Assembly (NCBI GenBank): GCA_900617975.1
Contig: UZAE01012019.1
Coordinates: 1-64,000 of the forward strand
Length of the DNA: 64,000 nucleotides
Source: Rodentolepis nana
Lineage: Eukaryota; Platyhelminthes; Cestoda; Cyclophyllidea; Hymenolepididae
Reading direction: 5' to 3'
Shown here piece by piece: positions 51,801 through 59,575 of the stretch. Every line of letters begins with the position of its first letter. Position 1 is the first letter of the stretch. Under the pieces are notes generated by a model that saw nothing but the letters and a program-made list of their open reading frames with translations, did no database searches and was not told the DNA's origin. Position numbers and translations under genes: made by a program.

Positions 51801-52876
51801 TAGCTCTTCATGAAGATCTTCAGTCCAATTTAAAAATCAAGAACTTGAAACACTATAGTCACTTTATGAAAATCACCACTTAGTTCGCCCAGCTCATTAA
51901 GTGCTGCATAATCAAAGGAGTATGTGCTCAGACTGTCAAAAACTGCTACTCAAAGTTCCCAGCTATTGGTAATACTACAAATGAATGGATAAGCCGAATT
52001 TTTTTCGTTCGCTTAATAAATATGTGTAATTAGCAATTATAATAATTTTGTTATGAAATAAAAACATTGCTCTGTATATGAGAATAAGGGATTAGCACGT
52101 TTACATACGGATTAGATACAGTGAAATATATTAAAAAGTCTAATGAATTATCATTAAATCTCATTCATCTAAATGCGAGAAAAGCTGATGAAAATTGTCG
52201 CTAACTGTTAAATGCCTTAGAGAGAATCATGGGACTGCTTTGATTTAGATGGCCACTTAGTCAAGACCAATGAGTGGTGCAGATGGTCATTCCATTAGCT
52301 GTAAGTGCACTAATTACCATTAAGGGTCTTTGTGTCCGATGCTGTAGACACATTATCACCAAGTTATCTCCATGAGGGAGAAAAAGTGCCAACTGAGATT
52401 TTCCGCATAGGCTTGTTATCACCAGTGAACATGATCAAATTGAAAAAGACCTTGGAAAAGGCCTCAAATGGAAACTCTATTGGATCACCAGTCGCTCCAG
52501 TTTATTCTCTACCAAAATTCTGATTTGCAAAGTGTATTAATAGGCTCTCAATTATAAGTAATTGACCCAATTTCCTAAATTGTTTGCCATGAATATCAGT
52601 CACCTGAATTTTCATGCTCGATTTGTAGTCACCACATCCAACCCACACTTCCTCCTTTTAATCCAACATTATACAACACTTTTCTAACAAGATGAGCAAA
52701 GATTAACTTTTATCGAGATCCTGCTTTTTTTACCTAACTCAGAAGATTATGGGGATAGGGCGCTATTGTGGAAACATTTTCGATGGTCTGCCTATTTAAG
52801 GAAGATCTTAAATATCTCTCCTATGTAATTTACATCTGTGTAGAGAGTGGTGTTAAACCCTAACTGCACTGAAGGA

Positions 52877-52914
<38 letters not shown>

Positions 52915-55900
52915 AACTATTAGTAGTGGTGAGAAAATGGCTTCATAATTGAGAAGCTTGGTATTAATGACTAATTGGATTCTCAAAACCTGGGGTTGTG
53001 CAAGAATACTAGAGTTAGAGAGGAGGAGACATTGAGGGAATGGGAATTACTCATAATATACTAATTTATGACACCGCCGTCGATAGTGAAGAGAAACGAG
53101 ATCCGAATTTTGAATGAAAGGCCATGAATGCATGCTAATTGGCGTGTATATAGTTGGATGCATAGGTGAAAATGCATGAAGTGAGATTGAAGATAGTGGC
53201 TTAGGAACGACAAATAGGTCTGAAGGCTTCACTACTTCCTTCATTTCATGCAGATTTGGGGTCATGGTAATGAACTCAATAGCTTACCCATGACTTGGGA
53301 AAAAGACCATAAGCCTACTGAACTACCACAGTTATAAATTAAATTATCTAGGTTTGAGGAACCTTTAAAAGAGAGCGAACGTCGTGTGGATTTATTCATT
53401 TTTCTCACCATTTCGTGCACTTCATATTAATTCAATTGGCTCTTAACTTACCTTCTGAATCTTAGTCATATTCTCGTAGTGGGTTTCCTTAGTTTGACAG
53501 GACGCCGTTTTAGGCGGGTGGATAAGGATGAGATCGGATGAGGTTTCACTCTGAAGACTGGGGAGTCGACAAAGTATGTCCTTTTCATCTTCATCAGACA
53601 AAAGTGGACTGGTGAGACTTTTCCGTGATACATTCATAGCGTCGATACGAGTCTCTGCTACCTCATTTTTGAGTCGGTAGATTTCTTCAAGATCTTTTTC
53701 TCGTTGCTACAATGAACGGAACCGGCAGTAAGATCATGGATTCAAGATGTGCTAAATTGTTGAATAGATCATGAACTCACCGATTCCAGTTCCAATATAC
53801 GCTGAGTCTTCTCGATTAACTTTTCATCTAAGCATTGAATCTTTGATTGATCATCCTGTTGTTCAGAAAGACGATTTTCAAGGTCGTCACGCTCTTTGAT
53901 AAGTGATTCCAATTCCTCGTTCAGTTCCTGGCATCGGATCTAATAGGAGAATCATCGTTATTGAATGGTGACTTACCCGATAATACAGTGCAGCCTCAAG
54001 ATTTTGTTTAAGCTTTTCGCAAGTACGTTCAGATTCACGGAGCTGAATTATGGCTTGTTGGCCTGCGTCAGCTTCATCTCTCCAGTGTCTGGCGGAAGCT
54101 GCCGCATCTGCTAGCCTGGCTCGTTCCGTTCTCAGTCGATCAGCTTCTGCTCGAACTTCCGCGAGTTGTGAATGTACCTCCTCCAGTTGATCTGTTTGCT
54201 CGGAACTTAAAAAAAGACAATAGGGCACTTAGTTACAGATTAGATCAGTTGAAATCTGTGTGAAGACTCTACCACCAATGGTGAATAAACCTCTCAATTA
54301 GCTTCAAGCCGAATTTTGTCTTCGATAGACACATTCAAACAGCGTTGTAGAAAATTTTGCCCATAATTATTGCTTACTCACAGTTAAACAACTACCTAAC
54401 AACAAACTTCAAACTCAACTTGATTAAAAGTATGTAAACACATTATGATTGAGAGCAGCTTGCCATAATTGAAGGTAGTCTTCAATCAGACTGAATATTA
54501 CGCCTATTATCGACGTTTATTTACATGACAAGAACACTTTTAAAAAAAATTCATATAGCAATTACTATTTTTCAATAATGAATTGCTTTTTGATAAAAAC
54601 GCAATGTGCGTGCAAGTCCATTTCACAAAGAATATTGCAATCCCTTGAAATTATCATTTCGTTTTTCCAACATACTATTTTTATAACGCGCATTCTTTTC
54701 AAAGTGTAGATCAAATTTTAGGTTCGACTTACATTATCAATGATTGTTGTCGCAATTTGGCTTTCGCCTTAGTGATCTGCTCGACAATTTCCTTCTTCTC
54801 CTCCCCATCATTTATGATCTGGCTTTCCATCATACCGAGAACATTATCCAAATCTCTGTGTTCACCAGGTTCTGATCGTTCTCTCGTTGGCTTATCAGTA
54901 GGTGGTCGACTCTCATATCCAGTCTCGGAAGTAGCAGTTGTATCAGTTTCAATGCTTTGAGGACTCTTTGAAATATCACACCTTTCTTCACTACCTCGTT
55001 TAAAAGCCACGCCAATTAAATCCAATGAGGATGCCAGGGAACGACTACGTGCTATCTTGACACCGTAGGCCTTTTCAACTTTCTTCACATGTTGACCAGA
55101 TGTAAGTGATTTGCTTGGTGACCAGTCGGGATGGCGATCACAAATTTTATGTAGGACCTCCTCAGCTAACTATAGGAGTATTAGAAGCAAGACCATGACG
55201 CAAAAAGCAAACGTACCAAAAAATACAATTCGACTCTGCTCGAAAGAGCTTTTCGAATACTGTATCTCAATTCTGATGATAGTTCGTACGGTCCGGTTAA
55301 ACTCACAGTCGTATCCGGAAGCTCTGTTAACTATAAAAGAGTCATTACACATTTATATAAGGCGAGAAATAGATACACGAATAGAGAAAACAAATAGTTA
55401 CACTAGTAATAGATTGCATTATGCCTTCCTGAATTTCAGTACTAAGATTATCCATAATGTCTCGAATATACTGTTCACGTCTTTTGCATTTAATTGCAGC
55501 CAGAAGAAGGAGCAAAGTTACCCGTTCTAACTCAACTTTGGTTGCGGCTAAAAGTTAAATAAATATATTAGAACGAATTCATTATAAGTGGCAAGTGAAA
55601 AAACTCATAATACTAACGTGAGGCCGGAGAAAAGACTATTTCAAAAATACCAGGAGGAGCAATCATCACCAAGTGCTGAAGTTCCTCCTAAAATTTAAAA
55701 AAATCCCACATAATATAAACACATCGAATAAAATTTTTCAAACGCCTGTTTTATGAACTCACAATAAAATATTCTTCTAGGTTCTTTACAAGCATCTTCC
55801 AATTTTGAAGACGGGTAAATACACTTGTATTACTTAATAATGGTTCTACAGTTGACCAGTCATATTCAGCACTAAAATAAAATTACTTTCAAGACAGTGA

Positions 55901-56103
55901 AGGATAAAATGTAAGAATTTTTTCTATGTGTATAAATAGCACAGTAAGGTATACCAAAAAAGAAGATCATTTGTCACTTACATTTCACAAAATACACGAT
56001 TTAAGAATATCCCATCAGTAAGATCTTTCAATTGTATTGGCGAGTCATTGTCCCAAAATGTAGTGCACCAAACAATTATATCAGATTTCAGAAAATCATC
56101 CAT
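30565..56103 (-). CDS. CCDC88 (Girdin/Daple/HkRP) family protein, 24 coding exons, 1311 aa
   Basis: Exons (minus): 56103-55982, 55871-55763, 55687-55618, 55547-55402, 55330-55217, 55169-54733, 54205-53977, 53939-53781, 53706-53452, 45811-45576, 45242-44972, 43760-43677, 43648-43460, 43236-43089, 42485-42253, 37342-37197, 35091-35005, 33597-33546, 33323-33263, 33110-32977, 32905-32761, 32680-32609, 32431-32281, 30850-30565. All junctions are GT-AG and in frame. Residues 1-187 form a HOOK domain (WCTTFWD, LTDGIFLNRVFCE, LQNWKMLVKNLEEYF). A coiled coil spans roughly 300-1010. The conserved end EYEKRN…LEKENRTLLLQLRSLLSQN, then NSSSPKKKVKPS, is the Girdin/Daple signature. The tail is Ser/Pro/Arg-rich and ends EYGDL. 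Vertebrate members (1,470-2,030 aa) bind microtubules or actin, Dishevelled and G-alpha proteins. This one is shorter, mainly in the tail. Hook proteins, the alternative, are about 720 aa and lack this C-terminal block. Confidence 0.85.
32281..32431 (-). CDS. CCDC88-like exon 23
   Basis: VEAYTPNSIVPSHRKSILGK, then TSSLTNFPTQDRNSFMESRT. Disordered, Ser/Thr/Asn-rich. Acceptor GCTATTCTAG, donor CTCA|GTAAGT (phase 2). Confidence 0.76.
32609..32680 (-). CDS. CCDC88-like exon 22
   Basis: DKSSLSLRLQLSPHFPVTDR then SEED, 72 bases. Acceptor AATTCTAG, donor GATC|GTAAGT (phase 1). Confidence 0.75.
32761..32905 (-). CDS. CCDC88-like exon 21: Ser/Arg/Pro-rich tail
   Basis: TCIETQICDSKSSSRPPSIN, then SAPLPRRCFSEQQGRSMRNG and SSTDSEYT. 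Likely disordered and phosphorylated. A second frame is also open across this exon (32719-32928), but only this frame agrees with the phases on both sides. Confidence 0.76.
32977..33110 (-). CDS. CCDC88-like exon 20: acidic segment with a GBA-like stretch
   Basis: EIKRVDLLSAPKSKAEDDGD, then FDDGYLKDFQNFINNLEKRQ. YLKDFQNF sits where vertebrate Girdin and Daple carry the G-alpha-binding motif (T-L-x-x-F-L). The Ser/Thr and the last hydrophobic residue are missing. Donor CCA|GTAGGT is weak but is the only one that keeps the next exon open. Confidence 0.75.
33263..33323 (-). CDS. CCDC88-like exon 19
   Basis: DKEVYKLDNSRLAAENTIEP, 61 bases. Acceptor TTACTTTCAG, donor CCAG|GTGAGA (phase 1). Confidence 0.76.
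33546..33597 (-). CDS. CCDC88-like exon 18: basic block (52 bases)
   Basis: Encodes KVKPSISFLQKARDALIK with its junction codon. In vertebrates the equivalent basic segment (KKKGHWxSLKxRKLxKxKK) binds phosphoinositides. The basic character is only partly kept here. Acceptor CTAAATAG, donor AAAG|GTGAGT. Confidence 0.78.
33788..33806. repeat. (TG)n microsatellite
   Basis: Short imperfect TG repeat within intron 17 of the CCDC88-like gene. A comparable imperfect TG stretch lies near 38163-38182 in intron 15. Confidence 0.8.
35005..35091 (-). CDS. CCDC88-like exon 17: end of coiled coil and PxKK block
   Basis: DELETINRYKDRLEQRLLEH, then YKNSSSPKK. It corresponds to the Girdin/Daple stretch of the type LRRQKEKLEEKIMDQYK…PPKKK that follows the coiled coil. 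Acceptor GCTATGTAG, donor AAAAA|GTACGT (phase 2). Confidence 0.86.
35822..35831. repeat. Poly(C) tract, 10 bases
   Basis: C run followed by GCCCCGCCC, in CCDC88-like intron 16. Confidence 0.9.
37197..37342 (-). CDS. CCDC88-like exon 16: conserved end of the coiled coil
   Basis: EYEKRNAYLEKENRTLLLQL, then RSLLSQNQGVVTEALENNEC and HYREKLAL. This is the best family match in the gene: Girdin and Daple have L-x-x-E-N-x-x-L-x-x-Q-L-x-x-L-L-x-QN followed by TLENKDxYHEE at the same place. Acceptor TTTATTTAG, donor TTCG|GTAAGA (phase 2). Confidence 0.88.
37343..42252 (-). other. CCDC88-like intron 15
   Basis: 4910 bases, AT-rich, with no repeat family or RNA gene that I recognise. No additional exon is needed: exon 15 ends in phase 0 and exon 16 starts in phase 0 within the same coiled coil. 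Confidence 0.6.
42253..42485 (-). CDS. CCDC88-like exon 15: coiled coil resumes
   Basis: GVENGVGPKMTRVTHQGVNT, then strong heptads AALLQVSEAKSRIASLTREN and DEVNELLKSTQHDLEHCRDF. Acceptor TTGTTGCAG, donor AAG|GTAAGT, phase 0. Confidence 0.83.
42577..42586. repeat. Poly(C) tract, 10 bases
   Basis: C run in the 603-base intron between exons 14 and 15, about 90 bases from the exon 15 acceptor. Confidence 0.9.
42925..42952. repeat. Poly(C) tract, 28 bases
   Basis: C run in the same intron (14), about 140 bases from the exon 14 donor. In the pre-mRNA this is a 28-nt poly(G), which could fold as a G-quadruplex near the splice site. Confidence 0.95.
43089..43236 (-). CDS. CCDC88-like exon 14
   Basis: SYKETECQTSSECQPEPILN, then YRVYNQFGTPLQLSVVQPSR. 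Polar, probably disordered. Acceptor TTTGCAG, donor TCAG|GTAATG (phase 1). Confidence 0.72.
43460..43648 (-). CDS. CCDC88-like exon 13, non-coiled segment with a tandem acceptor
   Basis: 63 codons, RNKRLYLKKVLIGFLSETRS, then IWRYQFAAFSPIVPLSKKGF and an acidic end. It is not heptad-like and is unusual for this protein. The frame needs the second of two adjacent AGs (TTAGAG|CGC). The first would lead to a stop after seven codons. Donor CATTG|GTAGAA. Confidence rests on phase agreement on both sides. Confidence 0.62.
43677..43760 (-). CDS. CCDC88-like exon 12 (short)
   Basis: 28 codons, PFNGQTFSLLSTMKDVCSEC then LVMAAENL. Phase 0 at both ends, acceptor GCTTTCTTAG, donor TTTG|GTAAGA. It is supported by open frame, signals and phase only, not by recognisable homology. 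Confidence 0.65.
44254..44263. repeat. Poly(G) tract, 10 bases
   Basis: G run followed by AGGGGGTGGAGG, in intron 11. Confidence 0.9.
44972..45242 (-). CDS. CCDC88-like exon 11: coiled coil with disordered end
   Basis: TQKKRNTRPVLVQTENILPG, then RMQSAQSTFQDSAESLRDIL and a polar stretch MDQPERKPDQAAKYTQTSGL. Moderate heptads only. Acceptor CCATTAG, donor CTAT|GTAAGT, phase 0. Confidence 0.8.
45576..45811 (-). CDS. CCDC88-like exon 10: coiled coil
   Basis: ELEQTVENCSSQLERIRSKL, then a less regular stretch, then LEQAILDVITAIRENDKK and IADLEEK. Acceptor TTCAAATAG, donor AGAC|GTAAGA (phase 2). Confidence 0.82.
46560..46661 (-). mobile_element. SINE-like retroposon, copy D (5'-truncated)
   Basis: Reads TCAAATGGCAGGCGTTTTGA on the plus strand, identical to the 3' end of copy C, then matches on to about 46661 with an internal gap of some 60 bases. 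It lacks the 5' head. Truncation at the 5' end is typical of incomplete reverse transcription. It lies in CCDC88-like intron 9 in sense orientation with the gene. The limit at 46661 is approximate. Confidence 0.65.
48232..48242. repeat. Left target-site duplication of SINE copy B
   Basis: TCGTAAGATCC here and TCGTAAAATCC at 48567-48577 (10 of 11 identical) abut the two ends of the element. Confidence 0.65.
48243..48566 (+). mobile_element. SINE-like retroposon, copy B
   Basis: About 324 bp, plus orientation, starting GGGGTGTGCGATAGACTTAC and ending TTTGATATAAATAAATT. ATAGACTT (48253-48260) and AAGTCTAT (48306-48313) form a perfect 8-base inverted pair around a CCACGTGG palindrome. It lies in intron 9 of the CCDC88-like gene in antisense. 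On the gene's sense strand it therefore carries GGAG|GTAAGT, a consensus-quality cryptic donor. Confidence 0.82.
51188..51220. repeat. Poly(C) and (CA)n simple sequence
   Basis: Ten C (51188-51197) followed by a nearly perfect CA repeat, in intron 9. Confidence 0.9.
52879..52912. repeat. (AT)n microsatellite
   Basis: About 17 perfect AT units in intron 9, only some 540 bases from the exon 9 donor. Confidence 0.95.
53452..53706 (-). CDS. CCDC88-like exon 9: coiled coil then Ser-rich break
   Basis: 85 codons. QREKDLEEIYRLKNEVAETR continues the heptads. A Ser/Asp-rich segment follows (SLTSPLLSDEDEKD, SLQSETSSDLILIHPPKT), then KETHYENMTKIQK resumes helix. Donor AAG|GTAAGT. The next exon is 7.6 kb away. 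Confidence 0.8.
53781..53939 (-). CDS. CCDC88-like exon 8: coiled coil
   Basis: 53 codons: IRCQELNEELESLIKERDDL, then ENRLSEQQDDQSKIQ and LDEKLIEKTQRILELES. Continuous heptads rich in Leu, Glu and Lys. Separated from exon 7 by only 37 bases. Donor TCG|GTGAGT. Confidence 0.85.
53977..54205 (-). CDS. CCDC88-like exon 7: coiled coil
   Basis: Long heptad region, including EEVHSQLAEVRAEADRLRTE and ASARHWRDEADAGQQ. The latter aligns with the A-R-x-x-R-D-E-L-D-x-L-R-E motif shared by Hook and CCDC88 coiled coils. Acceptor TTTTTAAG, donor CGG|GTAAGT, phase 0. Confidence 0.85.
54733..55169 (-). CDS. CCDC88-like exon 6: acidic linker and start of coiled coil
   Basis: Residues 188-333. LAEEVLHKICDRHPDWSPSK is followed by a basic Ser-rich patch (KIARSRSLASSLDLIG) and about 70 residues rich in Ser, Thr, Asp, Glu and Pro, likely disordered. 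Heptads begin at EEKKEIVEQITKAKAKLRQQ. Vertebrate relatives have a shorter, more coiled link here, so the acidic linker looks lineage-specific. Donor AAT|GTAAGT (phase 2). Confidence 0.8.
55217..55330 (-). CDS. CCDC88-like exon 5: end of HOOK region
   Basis: Encodes LTELPDTTVSLTGPYELSSE and more, 38 codons, phase 0 at both ends. Acceptor TTTTATAG, donor TTTG|GTACGT. The sequence between here and exon 6 is only 47 bases, a very short intron. Confidence 0.78.
55402..55547 (-). CDS. CCDC88-like exon 4: HOOK domain helices
   Basis: Encodes VELERVTLLLLLAAIKCKRR and EQYIRDIMDNLSTEIQ. This matches the family LLLLLGCAVQC-x-x-K-x-x-F/Y-I-x-x-I pattern and the helix after it. The donor AGT|GTAACT is weak; the competing GTGTAA two bases earlier would break the frame. 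Confidence 0.82.
55618..55687 (-). CDS. CCDC88-like exon 3: HOOK domain
   Basis: Short 70-base exon, EELQHLVMIAPPGIFEIVF then SPAS. It matches the Girdin 'x-x-L-QQLI-MM-PLP' region. Acceptor ATTTTAG, donor TCAC|GTTAGT (phase 1). Confidence 0.8.
55763..55871 (-). CDS. CCDC88-like exon 2: HOOK domain
   Basis: Encodes IAEYDWSTVEPLLSNTS then RLQNWKMLVKNLEEYFI. This corresponds to the family stretch R-x-x-N-L-x-L-L-V-K-x-I/L-x-x-F/Y-Y. Acceptor TTTTAG, donor TATT|GTGAGT, phase 0. Confidence 0.85.
55982..56103 (-). CDS. CCDC88-like exon 1: start of HOOK domain
   Basis: Residues 1-40 plus two bases. The start MDDFLKSDIIVWCTTFW sits in a strong context (ACCATGG) and matches the family pattern of a short acidic N-terminus, then V-x-W and later DGxFLNxV. 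Donor AAAT|GTAAGT. Confidence 0.85.
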
Positions 56104-57541
56104 GGTAAATCAAGGTGAATGATGAGATTTAACACGAGCAGTCTCACATATAGCCTTACCTTCTAAAATTCACAAAGTGCGGATTAATTTGTGACCTTAA
56201 TCCGTAAACTTATTGTATATGTTCAAACAAATAAAAAGTAATTTGTGAGTTTTATTCAAAGACTGCAAAAAATACAAAAAAATGAAATAAATTTTTAATT
56301 AGTTTAATTTACCTGCAAGTTATTTCGAAATTTATCATATTCAATGATACTAATACAGTTTCAAAAATCATTCATTAATTTTAAATCTATCACTGTTTTA
56401 AAAGATTAAAATGGGATATTATAGTTAGAAATTTATACATATCTTGTTGGTTATATTATTTGGCTTGGCCACCAGCTTTATTTACTAGTCAAATGTTATA
56501 ATTCTTGGTGTCCTCTTGATCAATCGATGAATGCCTAGATTTTGATAATCGGTGTTGTAAACCGTCATGCCAATTAGTTTTTCATTAGCAAAAGATTATG
56601 ATCTAATTAAATAGTGGCAATTTTCTTTAGTTCATACATTGTCATGGTTGTTGAAAATGCAACCATCAGAGGTTTTCGTGTGATGTTGCCTTTTCAATTG
56701 GTGACTTTATTGTTTTGCAACGACCAAGTGTAGTAAACCGTGTTCAAAGAGAAAAAAATTAAACTCTGTGAGCAAACGTTATGAACTTTATTATTGATGG
56801 AGGTTTTGATCCTTTCGAAATTGAATAAAGTGAGTCTGGTTCAAAGGCACATATACGGATGCTTTGCAGGCAGTGTTACACAAACTTAACTTATTTTGTA
56901 GTGCTAAAACATTTGACGTAATATGCAGCAGCTTATCTTGCGATAATTAATTATTATTCTTAGTTTTATATTTTGTCTCTAAAATTCATGTGCTCATAAA
57001 TTAACTGGAGGGTAGCGATTAAAGCGTTTAAGGAGAAATGCAGGCATCTTACAAGTACTTTATAATACCTAAAATTTAAACTTTTCAATTTAGTATTGAG
57101 CTGAAATGTATGCAATTAAGCCAACATATTGCTTTTAATGTCGTTCTTTTCCCTAATACTATTGCCTTTTTTAATTTTATGAGGAATATAAGTACAAACA
57201 TGAAAAGTTCAGTTTTCGTCTATTTCTTTCAAATACACAATTTGGGCGTGTTATTATCTTTTTTCTAGTACAACTGGCTCACTTATTTCAACCTAAACCT
57301 CTTGCCAAGTTGTGTATTTTGAATAGAGTTATTCAACTGCATCATAAATAACAAATATATGAATAACAGTGTTATAACCAAAATAGCCAAAATTTTCAGA
57401 ACTCAGTAGTTTACTAAGCCCCTAATTATTAATCAAATTAGTGACCCTGTAACTTAGAACATTTTACCAAATAGGGAATTATTGAGTATTTGAAATAATT
57501 AATCGTTAGTTTAAATATTCCGTGAGTGAGGGGGGATCTGA

Positions 57542-57551
57542 GGGGGGGGGG
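57542..57551. repeat. Poly(G) tract, 10 bases
   Basis: G homopolymer in non-coding DNA, preceded by GAGGGGGGATCTG. Confidence 0.9.
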
Positions 57552-57922
57552 TGCGGAACAACTACTATTAAAAATGTGAAATTTCAAGTGCAAGTTGTAG
57601 TCATTAGTGGAAATGGTTGAGTGAGGAAAATTGTAACAACAGTTAGCCGCCTTTATAATGAAATTTCAAAGTCTAACTGCTCGCCATTACTATCTGTATT
57701 TGACTAACTGGATGCATGCTTTTAAGCTTGGCACCTAACTATCGGTTATTGGATATTTGCACAAATATTGGCCTGGTCCCCATCATTATCACCTTTATTG
57801 ATAAGAGAGAGCATTTGTATATACACAAAGATTATTTTAACTTGCCGGGTTAAATAGAAGTGTGATCCTTTCAAGATATGATGGCTCTAATTCTTGATTC
57901 TCAGTCCCTTTTATGTTGGAAT

Positions 57923-57937
57923 GGGTTGAAGACATAT
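57923..57937. repeat. Left target-site duplication of SINE copy C (perfect, 15 bp)
   Basis: GGGTTGAAGACATAT here is repeated exactly at 58267-58281, on the other side of the element. A perfect 15-bp duplication implies a recent insertion by target-primed reverse transcription. Confidence 0.85.
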
Positions 57938-58266
57938 TTATTTATTTATATCAAATGGCAGGCGTTTTGATAGTTATCATTAGCCCTGGAGCTGACTTCG
58001 GGGCCTCATGAAGAGGAGAAGGGACATCAAAGTGACAAAAAGTCGAGATGGGAGACAGAATAATGATTCACAGAGGTAAAAGAGACAGACAGACACAAAG
58101 GCATAAAAAAGGTAAGATGAGTAATGTGGAAGGGGTCGAATATGAAAAATTGTCGGGCCATAGAAATTGGAAGTCAGAAGTCAACTGCCGATCAATAGAC
58201 TTTTTTGCCGTGTAAGTATACGTCGCCCAGGGTTCACCACATGGAGGTAAGTCTATTGCGCACCCC
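57938..58266 (-). mobile_element. SINE-like retroposon, copy C (youngest)
   Basis: 329 bp, minus orientation. Its 5' end (at 58266) is GGGGTGCGCAATAGACTTAC and its 3' end is a TATAAATAAATAA-type tail at 57938. The stem arms AATAGACTT and AAGTCTATT are perfect over nine bases (plus-strand positions 58249-58257 and 58194-58202). It has no protein coding capacity. The perfect duplication makes it the best reference copy for the family. Confidence 0.88.
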
Positions 58267-58281
58267 GGGTTGAAGACATAT
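58267..58281. repeat. Right target-site duplication of SINE copy C
   Basis: Exact copy of 57923-57937, directly against the 5' end of the element. Confidence 0.85.
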
Positions 58282-59313
58282 CGATTTTCATTTTTAAAGT
58301 AATCCACAGACTGCTTATATCATTTAAAATTCGCCGGCATCACTGTTCCTAAGACTTGAGTGACTTAATATATTCATGATTCACATAAAACAGTTTCCCA
58401 TTTGTTTGTGTGTTACCCACTTAGATGATTCTGCGCACGTTAAGGAAAATTTCTTGTCTTTATCTGGGCCTCCTTCATATCACCACCGCACCGGTTTGTG
58501 CTAGTGGATATGATGACCAGAAGAATGAGTCATTGTGTTAATGATCAACGTTGAAGAGCATGACAGGGATGAGAATTCATGCCACTTGTCTTGCACTTAG
58601 AGTCAGATGCAGGTGTGGATAAAGGTGCTTGCTAGGCAGTTCTATTGCTTCTCTCAATATTTATTAAAGTGCCATCCATTGATTAAGCATTTTAATATGA
58701 AAATATAAGAACCTATATGAGTATAAAAGATGAACGGGTTAGAATGCGGCCGTAATCCTCCTTTTCAGTATGGGATTGCTGCTGCGTATGACACCCCTCC
58801 AAGCATCTCATTTATTCACTCATATTGACTGACGATATTGCCTATTTCTAATTTTTTAGGTCAATTATGCCACTTGTCAAATAATCAGTTTAACCGAAAT
58901 CCGGCCTTTCTAAACCGTAGCGTTTTCAACTACTCTTTCGAGGAGAAAGAATAGTAACGCCAAGGAGACCGCTTTTGAATAGTTTGGACTCAGCCAGATC
59001 TACAGGGAGTTAGCCAAAGACACTTGACTTCGTAAACACGGTAACCACTGTGCCCGAAATGTCGAGATATTCAATGTAACCTACAGTTTCCCACTTAGGG
59101 TTGGTGTCCTTTCACCCCTCTATCTCTCTCTCTCGCTCTCTTAAATCCTGATAAAGGTAACCGCTGACAGGCTTGTTCAATTTCCACTCTTGAAGTTAGG
59201 TGCGTGAAAGTTTGGCAAGGGAATGGCTTGGCAGCTTTAATCTGACTCAACTTGGTTGCCTCTTAGCTGCAACTCACTTGAGATACGTCCACCCTCCCAG
59301 TACAACATCTCTG

Positions 59314-59325
59314 CCCCCCCCCCCC
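59314..59325. repeat. Poly(C) tract, 12 bases
   Basis: C homopolymer in non-coding DNA. A 10-base poly(G) run lies 205 bases away at 59530-59539. Confidence 0.9.
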
Positions 59326-59575
59326 AGCGCACTGTTCATTAATATCAGGTCAAGAAACATGCTTACTCACCACTACGACACTAAAATACACGATCATTCA
59401 CTTCCATGGCTTATGATTTAAGAAATATGTGTGCATAAAAAGACAACTCAAAGGGAAATCTTGAAAAAGGACAATAATGATAAGTAGAAAAAAAGGCATA
59501 GAAGAGTGGTGGGGAGAAGGAGGGAGGGAGGGGGGGGGGAATGGTTACAGAAGAAACCGAGTAAAAGGAAAGACT

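Larger units (their letters stand above)
45812..53451 (-). other. CCDC88-like intron 9
   Basis: 7640 bases, the longest intron in the gene. It carries SINE copy B (48243-48566, antisense to the gene), the truncated copy D (about 46560-46661), a poly(C)/(CA)n patch at 51188-51220 and an (AT)n microsatellite at 52879-52912. No extra exon is required by phase. A plus-strand open stretch at 52332-52523 reads like protein but has no support. Confidence 0.65.

Noticed and set aside
54757..55530. Plus-strand open frames of up to 139 codons over CCDC88 exons 4-6
   Set aside because: Antisense shadows of HOOK and coiled-coil exons. They cross introns of the minus gene and show no domain.
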